Positions 18,376 to 25,794 of a stretch of DNA of 62,249 nucleotides are shown here, one piece after another. Location of the stretch: the NCBI GenBank assembly GCA_937864225.1, contig CALMJK010000004.1, forward strand, positions 75,700-137,948. Direction: 5' to 3'. Under the pieces are notes generated by a model that had not been told where the DNA came from, ran no database searches, and saw only the letters and a program-made list of their open reading frames with translations. The position numbers and the translations under genes were made by a program. This DNA comes from an uncultured bacterium. Lineage in GTDB: Bacteria > Krumholzibacteriota > Krumholzibacteriia > LZORAL124-64-63. How positions within the stretch are numbered: position 1 is the stretch's first letter; each line of letters opens with the position of its first letter.

Positions 18376-19568
18376 CTTCCCTTCCCCTTTCGCCGGCGGC
18401 TCGGCGCGGCGAGTCCGCGCAACGCCTCCAGGCGCGGCAATTCCTCCCACGGGAACTCCGGCCCGCGCCGGCCGAAGTGACCGCCTACGGCCGTGCAGGC
18501 GTAGATCGGCCTGCGCAGATCGAGCGTTTCGATGATGCCGGCGGGCGAGAGGTCGAAGTGGTCGCGCACGATCCGCGCGAGGCGCGCGTCGGTCAGCCGG
18601 CCGGTGCCGAAGGAGTCCACCTGCACGACGATCGGCTCCGGATGGCCGATCACGTAGGCGATCTCCACCGCGCAGCGCGAGGCGAGACCGGCGGCCACCA
18701 GATGCTTGGCCGCGCAGCGCGCTCCATAGGCGCCGCTGCGGTCGGGTTTGGTGGGGTCCTTGCCCGAGAGGGCGCTGCCGCCGTGGGGACAGGCCGACCC
18801 GTAGCAGTCGACCGTGATCTTGCGGCCGGTCAGTCCGCTGTCGGCTCGCGGCCCGCCGTGCGTGAACGGCCCCGTCGGGTTGGTCCAGATCCGGGTGCTG
18901 GCGTCGAGCAGGCCGGTCGGCGCGAGCACGGGCCTTATGACGTGCCTGATGAGATCGCGGCGGATGCGCGCCATTTCGATCTCGGAGCGGTGGTGGGCCG
19001 AGACCACCACGTGCGCCACGCGGCGCGGACGCCCCCGGGCATCGTGTTCGATGGTCAATTGTGTCTTGCCGTCGGGATGGAGCCAGTCGAGCGGGCCGTC
19101 TGTCCGGGCCCACGCCAGGCGCTCTGCCAGCCGATTGGCCAGATAGACCGGCGCGGGCATGAACTCGGTGCCCCCGGGCAGCGCCCGGCCCTCGTCGGTG
19201 GCATAACCCACGACCACGCCCTGATCGCCGGCGCCCTTGCGATCCACGCCCAGCGCCACGTTGGGAGACTGCTCCTCCAGCATCACGATCACGGCGCAGC
19301 TCTGGTAATCGAAGCCGGTGGACGGGTCGTCATAACCCACCTGCGCGATCGTCGCGCGCACCACCGAGGCGATGTCCACGTAGCACTTCGTCGTGATCTG
19401 GCCCGTCACGACCACCATGCCCGTCGTCACCAACACCTCGCACGACACGCGCGCGAAACGGTCCTTGGCGAGGATGGCGTCGAGGATCGAATCGCTGATC
19501 AGATCGCACAATTTGTCGGCGTGGCCCGCCGTCACGGCTTCGGCGGTCATCGTCCTGCCCGTGCTCAT
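18372..19568 (-). CDS. metK: S-adenosylmethionine synthetase
   Basis: MetK joins methionine and ATP to make SAM. The 398-residue protein has GHADKLCDLISDSILDAIL (the usual HPDK is HADK here), the flexible loop GAGDQGVVVGYATDE, GGPRADSGLTGRKITVDCYG, and HGGSALSGKDPTKPDRSGAY. All are core MetK blocks, so the enzyme should be active. GGAGG lies four bases before the ATG. It is the first gene of a two-gene minus-strand unit with the gamma-lyase. No SAM riboswitch was recognised in the 122 bases between it and the divergent ABC gene. Confidence 0.94.
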   Translation of the reverse strand: MSTGRTMTAEAVTAGHADKLCDLISDSILDAILAKDRFARVSCEVLVTTGMVVVTGQITTKCYVDIASVVRATIAQVGYDDPSTGFDYQSCAVIVMLEEQSPNVALGVDRKGAGDQGVVVGYATDEGRALPGGTEFMPAPVYLANRLAERLAWARTDGPLDWLHPDGKTQLTIEHDARGRPRRVAHVVVSAHHRSEIEMARIRRDLIRHVIRPVLAPTGLLDASTRIWTNPTGPFTHGGPRADSGLTGRKITVDCYGSACPHGGSALSGKDPTKPDRSGAYGARCAAKHLVAAGLASRCAVEIAYVIGHPEPIVVQVDSFGTGRLTDARLARIVRDHFDLSPAGIIETLDLRRPIYACTAVGGHFGRRGPEFPWEELPRLEALRGLAAPSRRRKGKGR

Positions 19569-19690
19569 GGCACCTCCAGCGGCGGGAATGGGCTTGCAAT
19601 CACGCGAGCGTCTGAAACAATGTGCGCCCGAATACGTCCTCTGGGCCCGAAGTTCGCGCCAGGTCCCCCTTGCCTGAGGATCGGTTGATA

Positions 19691-20632
19691 ATGGGCGTCC
19701 AGCCGGATGATGTCAACACGGGTTGCTCAGCCATCTCCGTACAGTCATTGAACTTCGCCTATGTCAGCGCCCCCGTGCTGACCGACGTCACGTTCACGCT
19801 GCATCCCGCCGCGGTGGGACTGCTCGGCCCCAACGGCTCGGGGAAGACGACGCTCCTGCGCGCCCTGCTCGGGCACCTGCCCCTGCCGCCGGCGGCCGTG
19901 AGCGTGCTGGGACACGACATGGCCCTGGCGGGCCGGGTCGCGCGCTCACGTTTGGGCTGGATGCCGGAGCGCGGCGGGCTTTTGCCGGGCATGAGCGGCG
20001 TGGCGATGGTGTCCTACCTGGGCGAATTGGCCGGCATGCCCGCGCGCGACGCCCTGCAGCGCGCGCACGAGGTCATCGACTACGTGGGGTTGGCCGAGGA
20101 GCGATACCGCCCGGTCCAGGACTACAGCCAGGGCATGCGGCAGCGCATCAAGCTGGCGCAGGCGCTCGTGCACGATCCCGCGTGGCTTTTTCTCGACGAG
20201 CCGACGAGCGGACTCGATCCCAAGGGCCGCGCGGCCATGCTCGGACTGGTGCGCGATCTGGCGACCCAGAAAGGGCTGGGAGTCATCATCTCCACGCACT
20301 TACTGGCCGACGCGCAGGCGGTGTGCTCGGAAATCCTCGTGCTTCGCGAGGGGCGCCTGCTCGCCCACGAGCGCGTCGCGCCGGCCCGCGAGGGGGCGCA
20401 GGAACGGTTCGAGATCGAGGGATTCGGCGACGAGACGGCCTTCGCGGAGCGGCTGCGCGCGGCGGGGGCGACGGTGGCGCGCGACGGGCGTTTCACGGTC
20501 GTGTCCGTGCCGGCGGGACGAGGCGCGGCCGTGATTCTGGAAGCCGGCGCGGCCTGCGGCTATGCGATGCGACGGATGAGACGACGGGCGGTCACGTTGA
20601 GCGAGCATTTCCTGGAACTGGTGGAGGGCTGA
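19691..20632 (+). CDS. ABC transporter ATP-binding protein, pair 1
   Basis: A 313-residue ABC ATPase of the CcmA/NatA-like export type. Walker A is GPNGSGKTT, the signature is YSQGMRQRIKLAQAL (the usual LSGGQ is YSQGM), Walker B is WLFLDEPTSGLDP, and the switch histidine is in ISTHLLADA. A C-terminal extension of about 90 residues is typical of this class. The ATG at 19691 (MGVQPDD) is taken as start. It is followed after 3 bases by a membrane permease, and then by a second ATPase/permease pair. Confidence 0.9.
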   Translation: MGVQPDDVNTGCSAISVQSLNFAYVSAPVLTDVTFTLHPAAVGLLGPNGSGKTTLLRALLGHLPLPPAAVSVLGHDMALAGRVARSRLGWMPERGGLLPGMSGVAMVSYLGELAGMPARDALQRAHEVIDYVGLAEERYRPVQDYSQGMRQRIKLAQALVHDPAWLFLDEPTSGLDPKGRAAMLGLVRDLATQKGLGVIISTHLLADAQAVCSEILVLREGRLLAHERVAPAREGAQERFEIEGFGDETAFAERLRAAGATVARDGRFTVVSVPAGRGAAVILEAGAACGYAMRRMRRRAVTLSEHFLELVEG

Positions 20633-20635
20633 GCG

Positions 20636-21490
20636 ATGCCCGTCTACGAGCGGGGATATCGACACTGGGAACCATCAGGTCGCGCGCCAGCGGCGCCGTG
20701 GTGGGTGATCGCCCGGCGCGGCATCCTGTCGCCGCTCAAGCGCAGGCCCTTCCTGCTGCTGTTGTTGCTGGCGTGGGTGCCGGCTGTCGTGAAGGGGACC
20801 ATCCTCTATTTCTCCGTGCAGTCCGGGGATCTGCTCAAGTTGCTCGGCGGCACCTGGGCCGACGTCGACGCGGCGGGTTTTTTCGCGTTCATCGAGCGCC
20901 AGGACTCGTTCGTCATGATTCTGCTCGCGATCGTCGGGTCGCCGCTCATCGCACGCGATCGGGCGGAAAACGGGCACGCGCTCTACTTCGCCCGCCCGCT
21001 GACGCTGTTCGACTACGTGGCGGGCAAGGGGCTGATCGCGCTCTTCTACATCCTGGTCGTGACCCTGGCGCCGGTTCTGCTTCTGGCGATTTACGGCTAC
21101 CTTGTCACCTCGGGCGCCACCGGTTTTGACATGCTGCTGCTCACACCGCTGCGCGCGACGGTGTTCTGCCTGCTGACGGGCGCCAGCCTGAGCCTCGTTC
21201 TGCTGGCGCTCTCCGCCGCCGGCCGGCGCACGGTGTTCGTCGTGCTGGGTTGGCTGCTGCTCTTCTCGGGCACGCAGATCATCGCGCGCATCCTGTCGTT
21301 GTTCGGGGGGCCGTGGATGCGGGTGTTCGATTTCCGGGCGCAGTATTTTCACGCCGGGTCCGTCCTCTTCGGCGCTTCGCCGCGGCTGGACTATCCGCCG
21401 CTGATCAGTTGGCTGCTGATCCTCGGCTGGACGATCGGCGCCTGGGTCTTTCTGCGGCGGCGCATCCGGCCCGTGGAGGTCGTGTCGTGA
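20636..21490 (+). CDS. ABC transporter permease, pair 1
   Basis: A 284-residue membrane protein with about six hydrophobic segments, for example RRPFLLLLLLAWVPAVVKG near 36 and LIALFYILVVTLAPVLLLAI near 132. It begins with a short polar N-terminus (MPVYERGYRHWEPSG), as in ABC-2 type permeases. The segment RDRAENGHALYFARPLTLFDYVAGK after the second helix is a hallmark seen in NosY/ABC-2 permeases. It sits between two ATPase genes and overlaps the next one by GTGA. The substrate is unknown. Confidence 0.85.
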   Translation: MPVYERGYRHWEPSGRAPAAPWWVIARRGILSPLKRRPFLLLLLLAWVPAVVKGTILYFSVQSGDLLKLLGGTWADVDAAGFFAFIERQDSFVMILLAIVGSPLIARDRAENGHALYFARPLTLFDYVAGKGLIALFYILVVTLAPVLLLAIYGYLVTSGATGFDMLLLTPLRATVFCLLTGASLSLVLLALSAAGRRTVFVVLGWLLLFSGTQIIARILSLFGGPWMRVFDFRAQYFHAGSVLFGASPRLDYPPLISWLLILGWTIGAWVFLRRRIRPVEVVS

Positions 21491-22470
21491 CCGAGGACGC
21501 GCGCGCGGCGGAGGTCTCGATCGGGGCGGCGGACCCGGACGCCGCGCCGGGCGCCGTGCTCGAGGCGCGCCGGGTGAGCAAATGGTTCGGCGAGGTGATC
21601 GCCGTCAACGGCAGCAGCCTCACCGTGGGGCCGGGCGTGACGGGACTGCTCGGCCTCAACGGCGCCGGCAAGACCACCCTCTTCAAACTGCTCGCGGGCC
21701 TCATCGAGCCGAGTCAGGGGGAAGTGCTGGTTTACGGGCGCCGGCTGCGCCGCGAAGTGGGGCTGTTCCGCCGCATCGGCTTCTGTCCCGAGAGCGAAGC
21801 CATGCCGGACTGGCTCACGGGCCGAGAGTTCATCGCGCTGATGCTGCGCCTGATGGGAACGCCCGCGCCGCAGATCGGCCCCCGCGCCGACGCGATCCTG
21901 GCGCGGCTTCACTTGGCGGACGCGGCCCACCGCCGCATCGGCGGTTACTCCAAGGGCATGCGCCAGAAGGTGAAGATGGCGCAGGCTCTCGCCCACGATC
22001 CGGACATCGTGTTCCTCGACGAGCCCCTCAACGGCATGGACCCCGTCTCGCGACACGAAATCATCGCGCTGGTGAGCGAATTGGGCCGGGCCGGCAAGAC
22101 CATCCTCGTATCGAGCCACATCCTGCCCGAGATCGAAACAATGACGCGCAACATCGTGCTCATCCACCACGGCAAGGTGCTCGCCGAGGGCGACATCACC
22201 GAGATCCGGGACCTGATCCGAGATCGTCCCACCATCGTGGCGTTCACGTCGTCCGATCCGCGCCGGCTCGCGGCGTTCCTGGCGGGGCAGGAGCTGGTCG
22301 TGGGCGTGGAACTGGACGATCGCGGGCGGGTCGTGGCGCGCACGGACCACGCCGTCGGCTTCTATCGGGCGCTGCCGGCCTGGCTGCTGGCGGAAGGGCT
22401 GCCGGTGGAGGAGATCGAGACGCTGGACGACAGCCTGCAAGCGGTTTTCGATTACCTGGTGGGCGACTGA
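21487..22470 (+). CDS. ABC transporter ATP-binding protein, pair 2
   Basis: A 327-residue ABC ATPase. Walker A is GLNGAGKTT, the signature YSKGMRQKVKMAQAL, Walker B IVFLDEPLNGMDP and the switch histidine is in VSSHILPEIE. The signature again reads YSKGM, like its neighbour at 19691, suggesting that the two arose by duplication. The start is GTG, overlapping the permease stop. A C-terminal region of about 90 residues follows the ATPase core. Confidence 0.9.
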   Translation: MTEDARAAEVSIGAADPDAAPGAVLEARRVSKWFGEVIAVNGSSLTVGPGVTGLLGLNGAGKTTLFKLLAGLIEPSQGEVLVYGRRLRREVGLFRRIGFCPESEAMPDWLTGREFIALMLRLMGTPAPQIGPRADAILARLHLADAAHRRIGGYSKGMRQKVKMAQALAHDPDIVFLDEPLNGMDPVSRHEIIALVSELGRAGKTILVSSHILPEIETMTRNIVLIHHGKVLAEGDITEIRDLIRDRPTIVAFTSSDPRRLAAFLAGQELVVGVELDDRGRVVARTDHAVGFYRALPAWLLAEGLPVEEIETLDDSLQAVFDYLVGD

Positions 22471-22509
22471 CCGCAGCGCGCGCCCGGCGCGCGACGGAAC
22501 GGAGGGAAG

Positions 22510-23373
22510 GTGAACGGGCTGGGCAGACTGCGAGCGAGTGGACAGCCGTCCGCGCCCGCTCTGGAGCGGACGCTGCCGCTGGCCGCGGCCGCGTTCTGGA
22601 TCGCTTGGTTTTCCTGGCGGGAAATGGCACGCCGTCGTCGCCTGCTGGCCGTCGCGGCCGTCATGCTCGTGCCGGTCGCCTGCACCGTCGCCTGGCGACT
22701 GCTGGGCAGCGCCCAACTGTTCCCCGCCAACGTGATGCTGGCGAACCTGAGCATGCTCTACCTGACCTTCCTGACTGTTCTCGTCTCGCTGGCCTTCGGG
22801 ATCACCGCCGTGGGGGAGGAAATCGAGGAGGGCACGATCATCTACTACTGGACGCGGCCCATCGGCCGCTCCGCCATCTACATCGGCCGACTCGTCGCGG
22901 CCCAGACCGTGGCCGCCGCGCTGCTCGCCCTCTCGCTGGCCGCCTGCTTTGTCGTGATGACCGTCGGCAATTCGGGCGTGGTCACCAGCCGTTTCGTGGA
23001 ACTTTACGCGCGATCGGTCGCCGTCGTCACGCTCGGCTGCGCCGTCTACACCGCGATCTTCGCGGCCATGGGCGCCGGCCTCAGGCGGCCTCTGATCGCC
23101 GCTCTGATCTACGCCTTCGGCTGGGAGGCCATGACCGGTCTGATCCCGGCCCGCGTGCAGCAACTGACGGTCGTCTTCCACCTGCGCAATCTGGTGCGCA
23201 ACACGGAGGCCGGCACGTCCTCGTTCCCGAATCTGCTCCTGGAGCTGCTGCGGCAGCTGCGCCACGAGGCGCCGCTGCCCGAGTGGCGTTCGCTCGTGAC
23301 GCTGCTTTTGGTCATGGTCGTGGTCACGGGTCTCGGCGCTTGGCTGCTGCGCCGCAAGGAGATCTTTCGCTGA
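22510..23373 (+). CDS. ABC transporter permease, pair 2
   Basis: A 287-residue membrane protein with about six predicted helices (AAAFWIAWFSWREMARRRRLL, then VAAVMLVPVACTVAW, VAVVTLGCAVYTAIFAAMGA and others). The block EEIEEGTIIYYWTRPIGRSAIYIGR after the second helix matches the equivalent block of the first permease, so the two are related. The start is GTG, just after GGAGGGAAG. The next gene begins two bases after its stop. Confidence 0.85.
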   Translation: MNGLGRLRASGQPSAPALERTLPLAAAAFWIAWFSWREMARRRRLLAVAAVMLVPVACTVAWRLLGSAQLFPANVMLANLSMLYLTFLTVLVSLAFGITAVGEEIEEGTIIYYWTRPIGRSAIYIGRLVAAQTVAAALLALSLAACFVVMTVGNSGVVTSRFVELYARSVAVVTLGCAVYTAIFAAMGAGLRRPLIAALIYAFGWEAMTGLIPARVQQLTVVFHLRNLVRNTEAGTSSFPNLLLELLRQLRHEAPLPEWRSLVTLLLVMVVVTGLGAWLLRRKEIFR

Positions 23374-23375
23374 AG

Positions 23376-24074
23376 ATGCCGTCCCGCCCGTCCGAGTCCG
23401 CGCGCCGGCCCGCCGCGCCGACCTGGCGCGAGCAGGCGGTGTTGCCCATCGCTTTCTACGGCCGAGACACGCGAGTCGTCGCGCGCGACCTGATCGGGTG
23501 CGTCGTGACGACCGGCAACGGCGCGACGCTCGCAGCGGGGCGCATCGTGGAGGCCGAAGCCTACGGCGGACGGGAGGATCCGGCGTCCCACGCCGCCCGC
23601 GGACCCACGCGGCGCGCCGCGATCATGTTCGGACCGCCCGGCGTGGCGTACGTCTACCTGATTTACGGTCTCAACCATTGCCTGAACTTCGTCACCGAGA
23701 GAGACGGTGTCGCCGGCGCGGTGCTGATCCGGTCGCTCGAGCCGCTGGCGGGGGTGGCGCTCATGGCTCGTCGGCGAGCGGCCGGCCGGAACAGCCCCGG
23801 CGCGCTATCGGCGCGCGAGCTCTGCCGAGGTCCGGGCAATCTCTGCCGCGCGCTCGGGATCGATCGGCGCTGGAATGGGCTGTCCCTGCGAGGTCCGCGA
23901 CTGCGGGTCCTGGCCCGCCAGGGCCCCCGCCCGCCGCTGATCGCCACCCCGCGCCAGGGCGTGCGCGCGGCGGCCGAGCGTCCCTGGCGTTTCCTGGACG
24001 CCGCCAGCGGATGCGTCAGCGGGGCCCGGGCGGGCGCCGCGGCCCCTGGCGGGAGGGCGCGGCGGAGAGTTTGA
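23376..24074 (+). CDS. DNA-3-methyladenine glycosylase (AAG/Mpg family)
   Basis: A 232-residue glycosylase of the Mpg/AAG type, which removes alkylated or deaminated purines in base-excision repair. It has the catalytic region VEAEAYGGREDPASHA, RGPTRRAAIMFGPPGVAYVY with LIYGLNHCLNFVTE, and GAVLIRSLEP, all family blocks. A C-terminal tail of about 30 residues is Ala/Gly/Arg-rich. The ATG lies two bases after the ABC permease stop, so it is very probably the last gene of that operon. Its presence with the transporter may be incidental. Confidence 0.9.
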   Translation: MPSRPSESARRPAAPTWREQAVLPIAFYGRDTRVVARDLIGCVVTTGNGATLAAGRIVEAEAYGGREDPASHAARGPTRRAAIMFGPPGVAYVYLIYGLNHCLNFVTERDGVAGAVLIRSLEPLAGVALMARRRAAGRNSPGALSARELCRGPGNLCRALGIDRRWNGLSLRGPRLRVLARQGPRPPLIATPRQGVRAAAERPWRFLDAASGCVSGARAGAAAPGGRARRRV

Positions 24075-24099
24075 CACCCGCCGGCAAGTCGTATTACAT
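24071..24099 (+). promoter_or_regulatory. Sigma70-like promoter for the M16 pair
   Basis: TTGACA (24071-24076) is separated by 17 bases from TTACAT (24094-24099). The -35 is perfect; the -10 matches at three of six positions. The -35 box overlaps the glycosylase stop codon. It precedes the first M16 gene by about 115 bases. Not tested. Confidence 0.5.
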
Positions 24100-24214
24100 G
24101 ACCAGCGATTCCTTCCGGCGGGCCGGTCTCCCCCGCCCGCCTGCCGGCCCGAACCGCGCGAGGGCGACCTCGCCACATCCCCCGCCGCGCGGGGGACAGC
24201 GGATGGAGGCTTCC

Positions 24215-25750
24215 ATGCCCGGATTCAGACGCAGCTGGGACGCGCTCCTTGCCGCGCTCGTTCTGCTGGCCGTCGCTCTGCCGGCGGCGGCGGGCGACTA
24301 CCGCGAGCTCGAGCAAGAGGTGCGGGAGTTCACGCTGCCCAACGGCATGCACTTTCTGGTCGTCCGGCGCCCGGAAGTGCCGGTGTTCTCGTTCAACGTC
24401 TACGTCGACGCCGGCAGCGTGAACGAGGTGCAGGGCATCACCGGACTGGCTCACATCATCGAGCACATGGCTTTCAAGGGCACGACGGAGATCGGAACGT
24501 CCGACGCCAAAGCCGAGCGCAGGGCCATGGTCGCCGAGGACGCGGCCTTTGCGGCCCTGCAGGCCGAGCGCCGCCGGGCAGCGGCGGCCGACAGCGTGCG
24601 GCTGGCCGCTCTGGAGGAGGCCTTCGCGCGGGCGAAGGAGGCGGCGCGGCAGTTCGTGGTGAGCAACGAGTTCGCCCAGGTCGTCGAGAACAACGGCGGC
24701 GTCGGTTTGAACGCCTCCACCTCGTCCGACGCCACGAATTATTACTACAGCTTCCCGTCCAACCGTCTCGAGCTGTGGGCCTATCTCGAGAGCAATCGCC
24801 TGGCGGCTCCCGTCTTTCGCGAATTCTACACGGAGAAGGACGGTCCGGTGACGGAGGAGCGCCGAATGGCGGTGGACAACAACCCGATCGGCATGCTCGT
24901 GGAACAGCTCAGCGGCATGGCCTTCAGCGCCCACCCCTACGGCCATCCCCTGGTGGGATACATGTCCGACCTGAATTCGATCACCCGGACGCAGGGGGAT
25001 GACTTCTATCGGGCCCATTACGTGGGCAACAACATGGCCTGCGCGATCGTGGGCGACGTCGACTACGACGAAGTGAAGCGAGTCGCGGACAAGTATTTCA
25101 CGCGGATTCCGGGTCCGGCGCCGACGCCCGAAGTCGATACGGTCGAGCCCAAACAGCTGGGCGAGAAGCGGATCGTCATCGAGCACACGGCGCAGCCGCT
25201 GGTCCTGATGAGCTACCACAAGGGCAGCGCCACGGATCCCGACGACGCCGTGTACGAGGCGATCGCCGACGTTTTGGGGCAGGGGCGGACAAGCCGGCTG
25301 TACCAGGGCCTGGTCAAGGACCGGAAGATCGCGGTGCAGGCAGGCGGCTTCAGCGGTTTTCCGGGCTCGAAGTATCCGAACCTGATGCTGATCTATGCCG
25401 TGCCGGCCAACGAAGTCGAGCCGGAGGAGATAGAGACCGCCCTCGTGGCCGAGATCGAACGCCTGGCGGCCGACGGCATGACAGCCGACGAATTGGCGGG
25501 GGTGAAGCGGCGGGCGCGGGCGAACTTCATCCGCTCGCTCCGGGGTAACATGGGCCTGGCGCGCCAGCTCACCCACTATCAGATGATCACCGGCGACTGG
25601 CGCAACCTGTTCAAGCAGCTGGACGAGATCGAGGCCGTCACCCTCGACGACGTGCAGCGCGTGGCCGGCGCGCTGTTCGCGGCCACGAACCGCACGGTCG
25701 CGATGATCCGCACGCGGGACCAGGGCGCCGAGCAGGCCGCGGCCCGTTGA
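24215..25750 (+). CDS. M16 peptidase, catalytic subunit (secreted)
   Basis: A 511-residue M16 zinc peptidase with an N-terminal signal peptide (LLAALVLLAVALPAAAG). The inverted zinc motif HIIEH (residues 80-84) is intact and is followed by MAFKGT. A charged helical insertion of about 75 residues (KAERRAMVAEDAAF and on) separates it from the rest of the domain, where YLESNRL supplies the third zinc ligand. The second, non-catalytic half is also present. A GGAGG five bases before 24215 chooses this ATG; an ATG four codons earlier is also possible. It stands 44 bases before a second M16 gene lacking the zinc motif, so the two likely form a heterodimer in the periplasm. Confidence 0.9.
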   Translation: MPGFRRSWDALLAALVLLAVALPAAAGDYRELEQEVREFTLPNGMHFLVVRRPEVPVFSFNVYVDAGSVNEVQGITGLAHIIEHMAFKGTTEIGTSDAKAERRAMVAEDAAFAALQAERRRAAAADSVRLAALEEAFARAKEAARQFVVSNEFAQVVENNGGVGLNASTSSDATNYYYSFPSNRLELWAYLESNRLAAPVFREFYTEKDGPVTEERRMAVDNNPIGMLVEQLSGMAFSAHPYGHPLVGYMSDLNSITRTQGDDFYRAHYVGNNMACAIVGDVDYDEVKRVADKYFTRIPGPAPTPEVDTVEPKQLGEKRIVIEHTAQPLVLMSYHKGSATDPDDAVYEAIADVLGQGRTSRLYQGLVKDRKIAVQAGGFSGFPGSKYPNLMLIYAVPANEVEPEEIETALVAEIERLAADGMTADELAGVKRRARANFIRSLRGNMGLARQLTHYQMITGDWRNLFKQLDEIEAVTLDDVQRVAGALFAATNRTVAMIRTRDQGAEQAAAR

Positions 25751-25794
25751 CCGGCGGCGCGGCCGCCCCCGGCGGCCCATGAGGAAGGGACGAG

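Noticed and set aside
19569..19690. SAM riboswitch before metK
   Set aside because: The 122-base region between metK and the ABC gene does not contain the conserved SAM-I or other SAM-class cores that I know.
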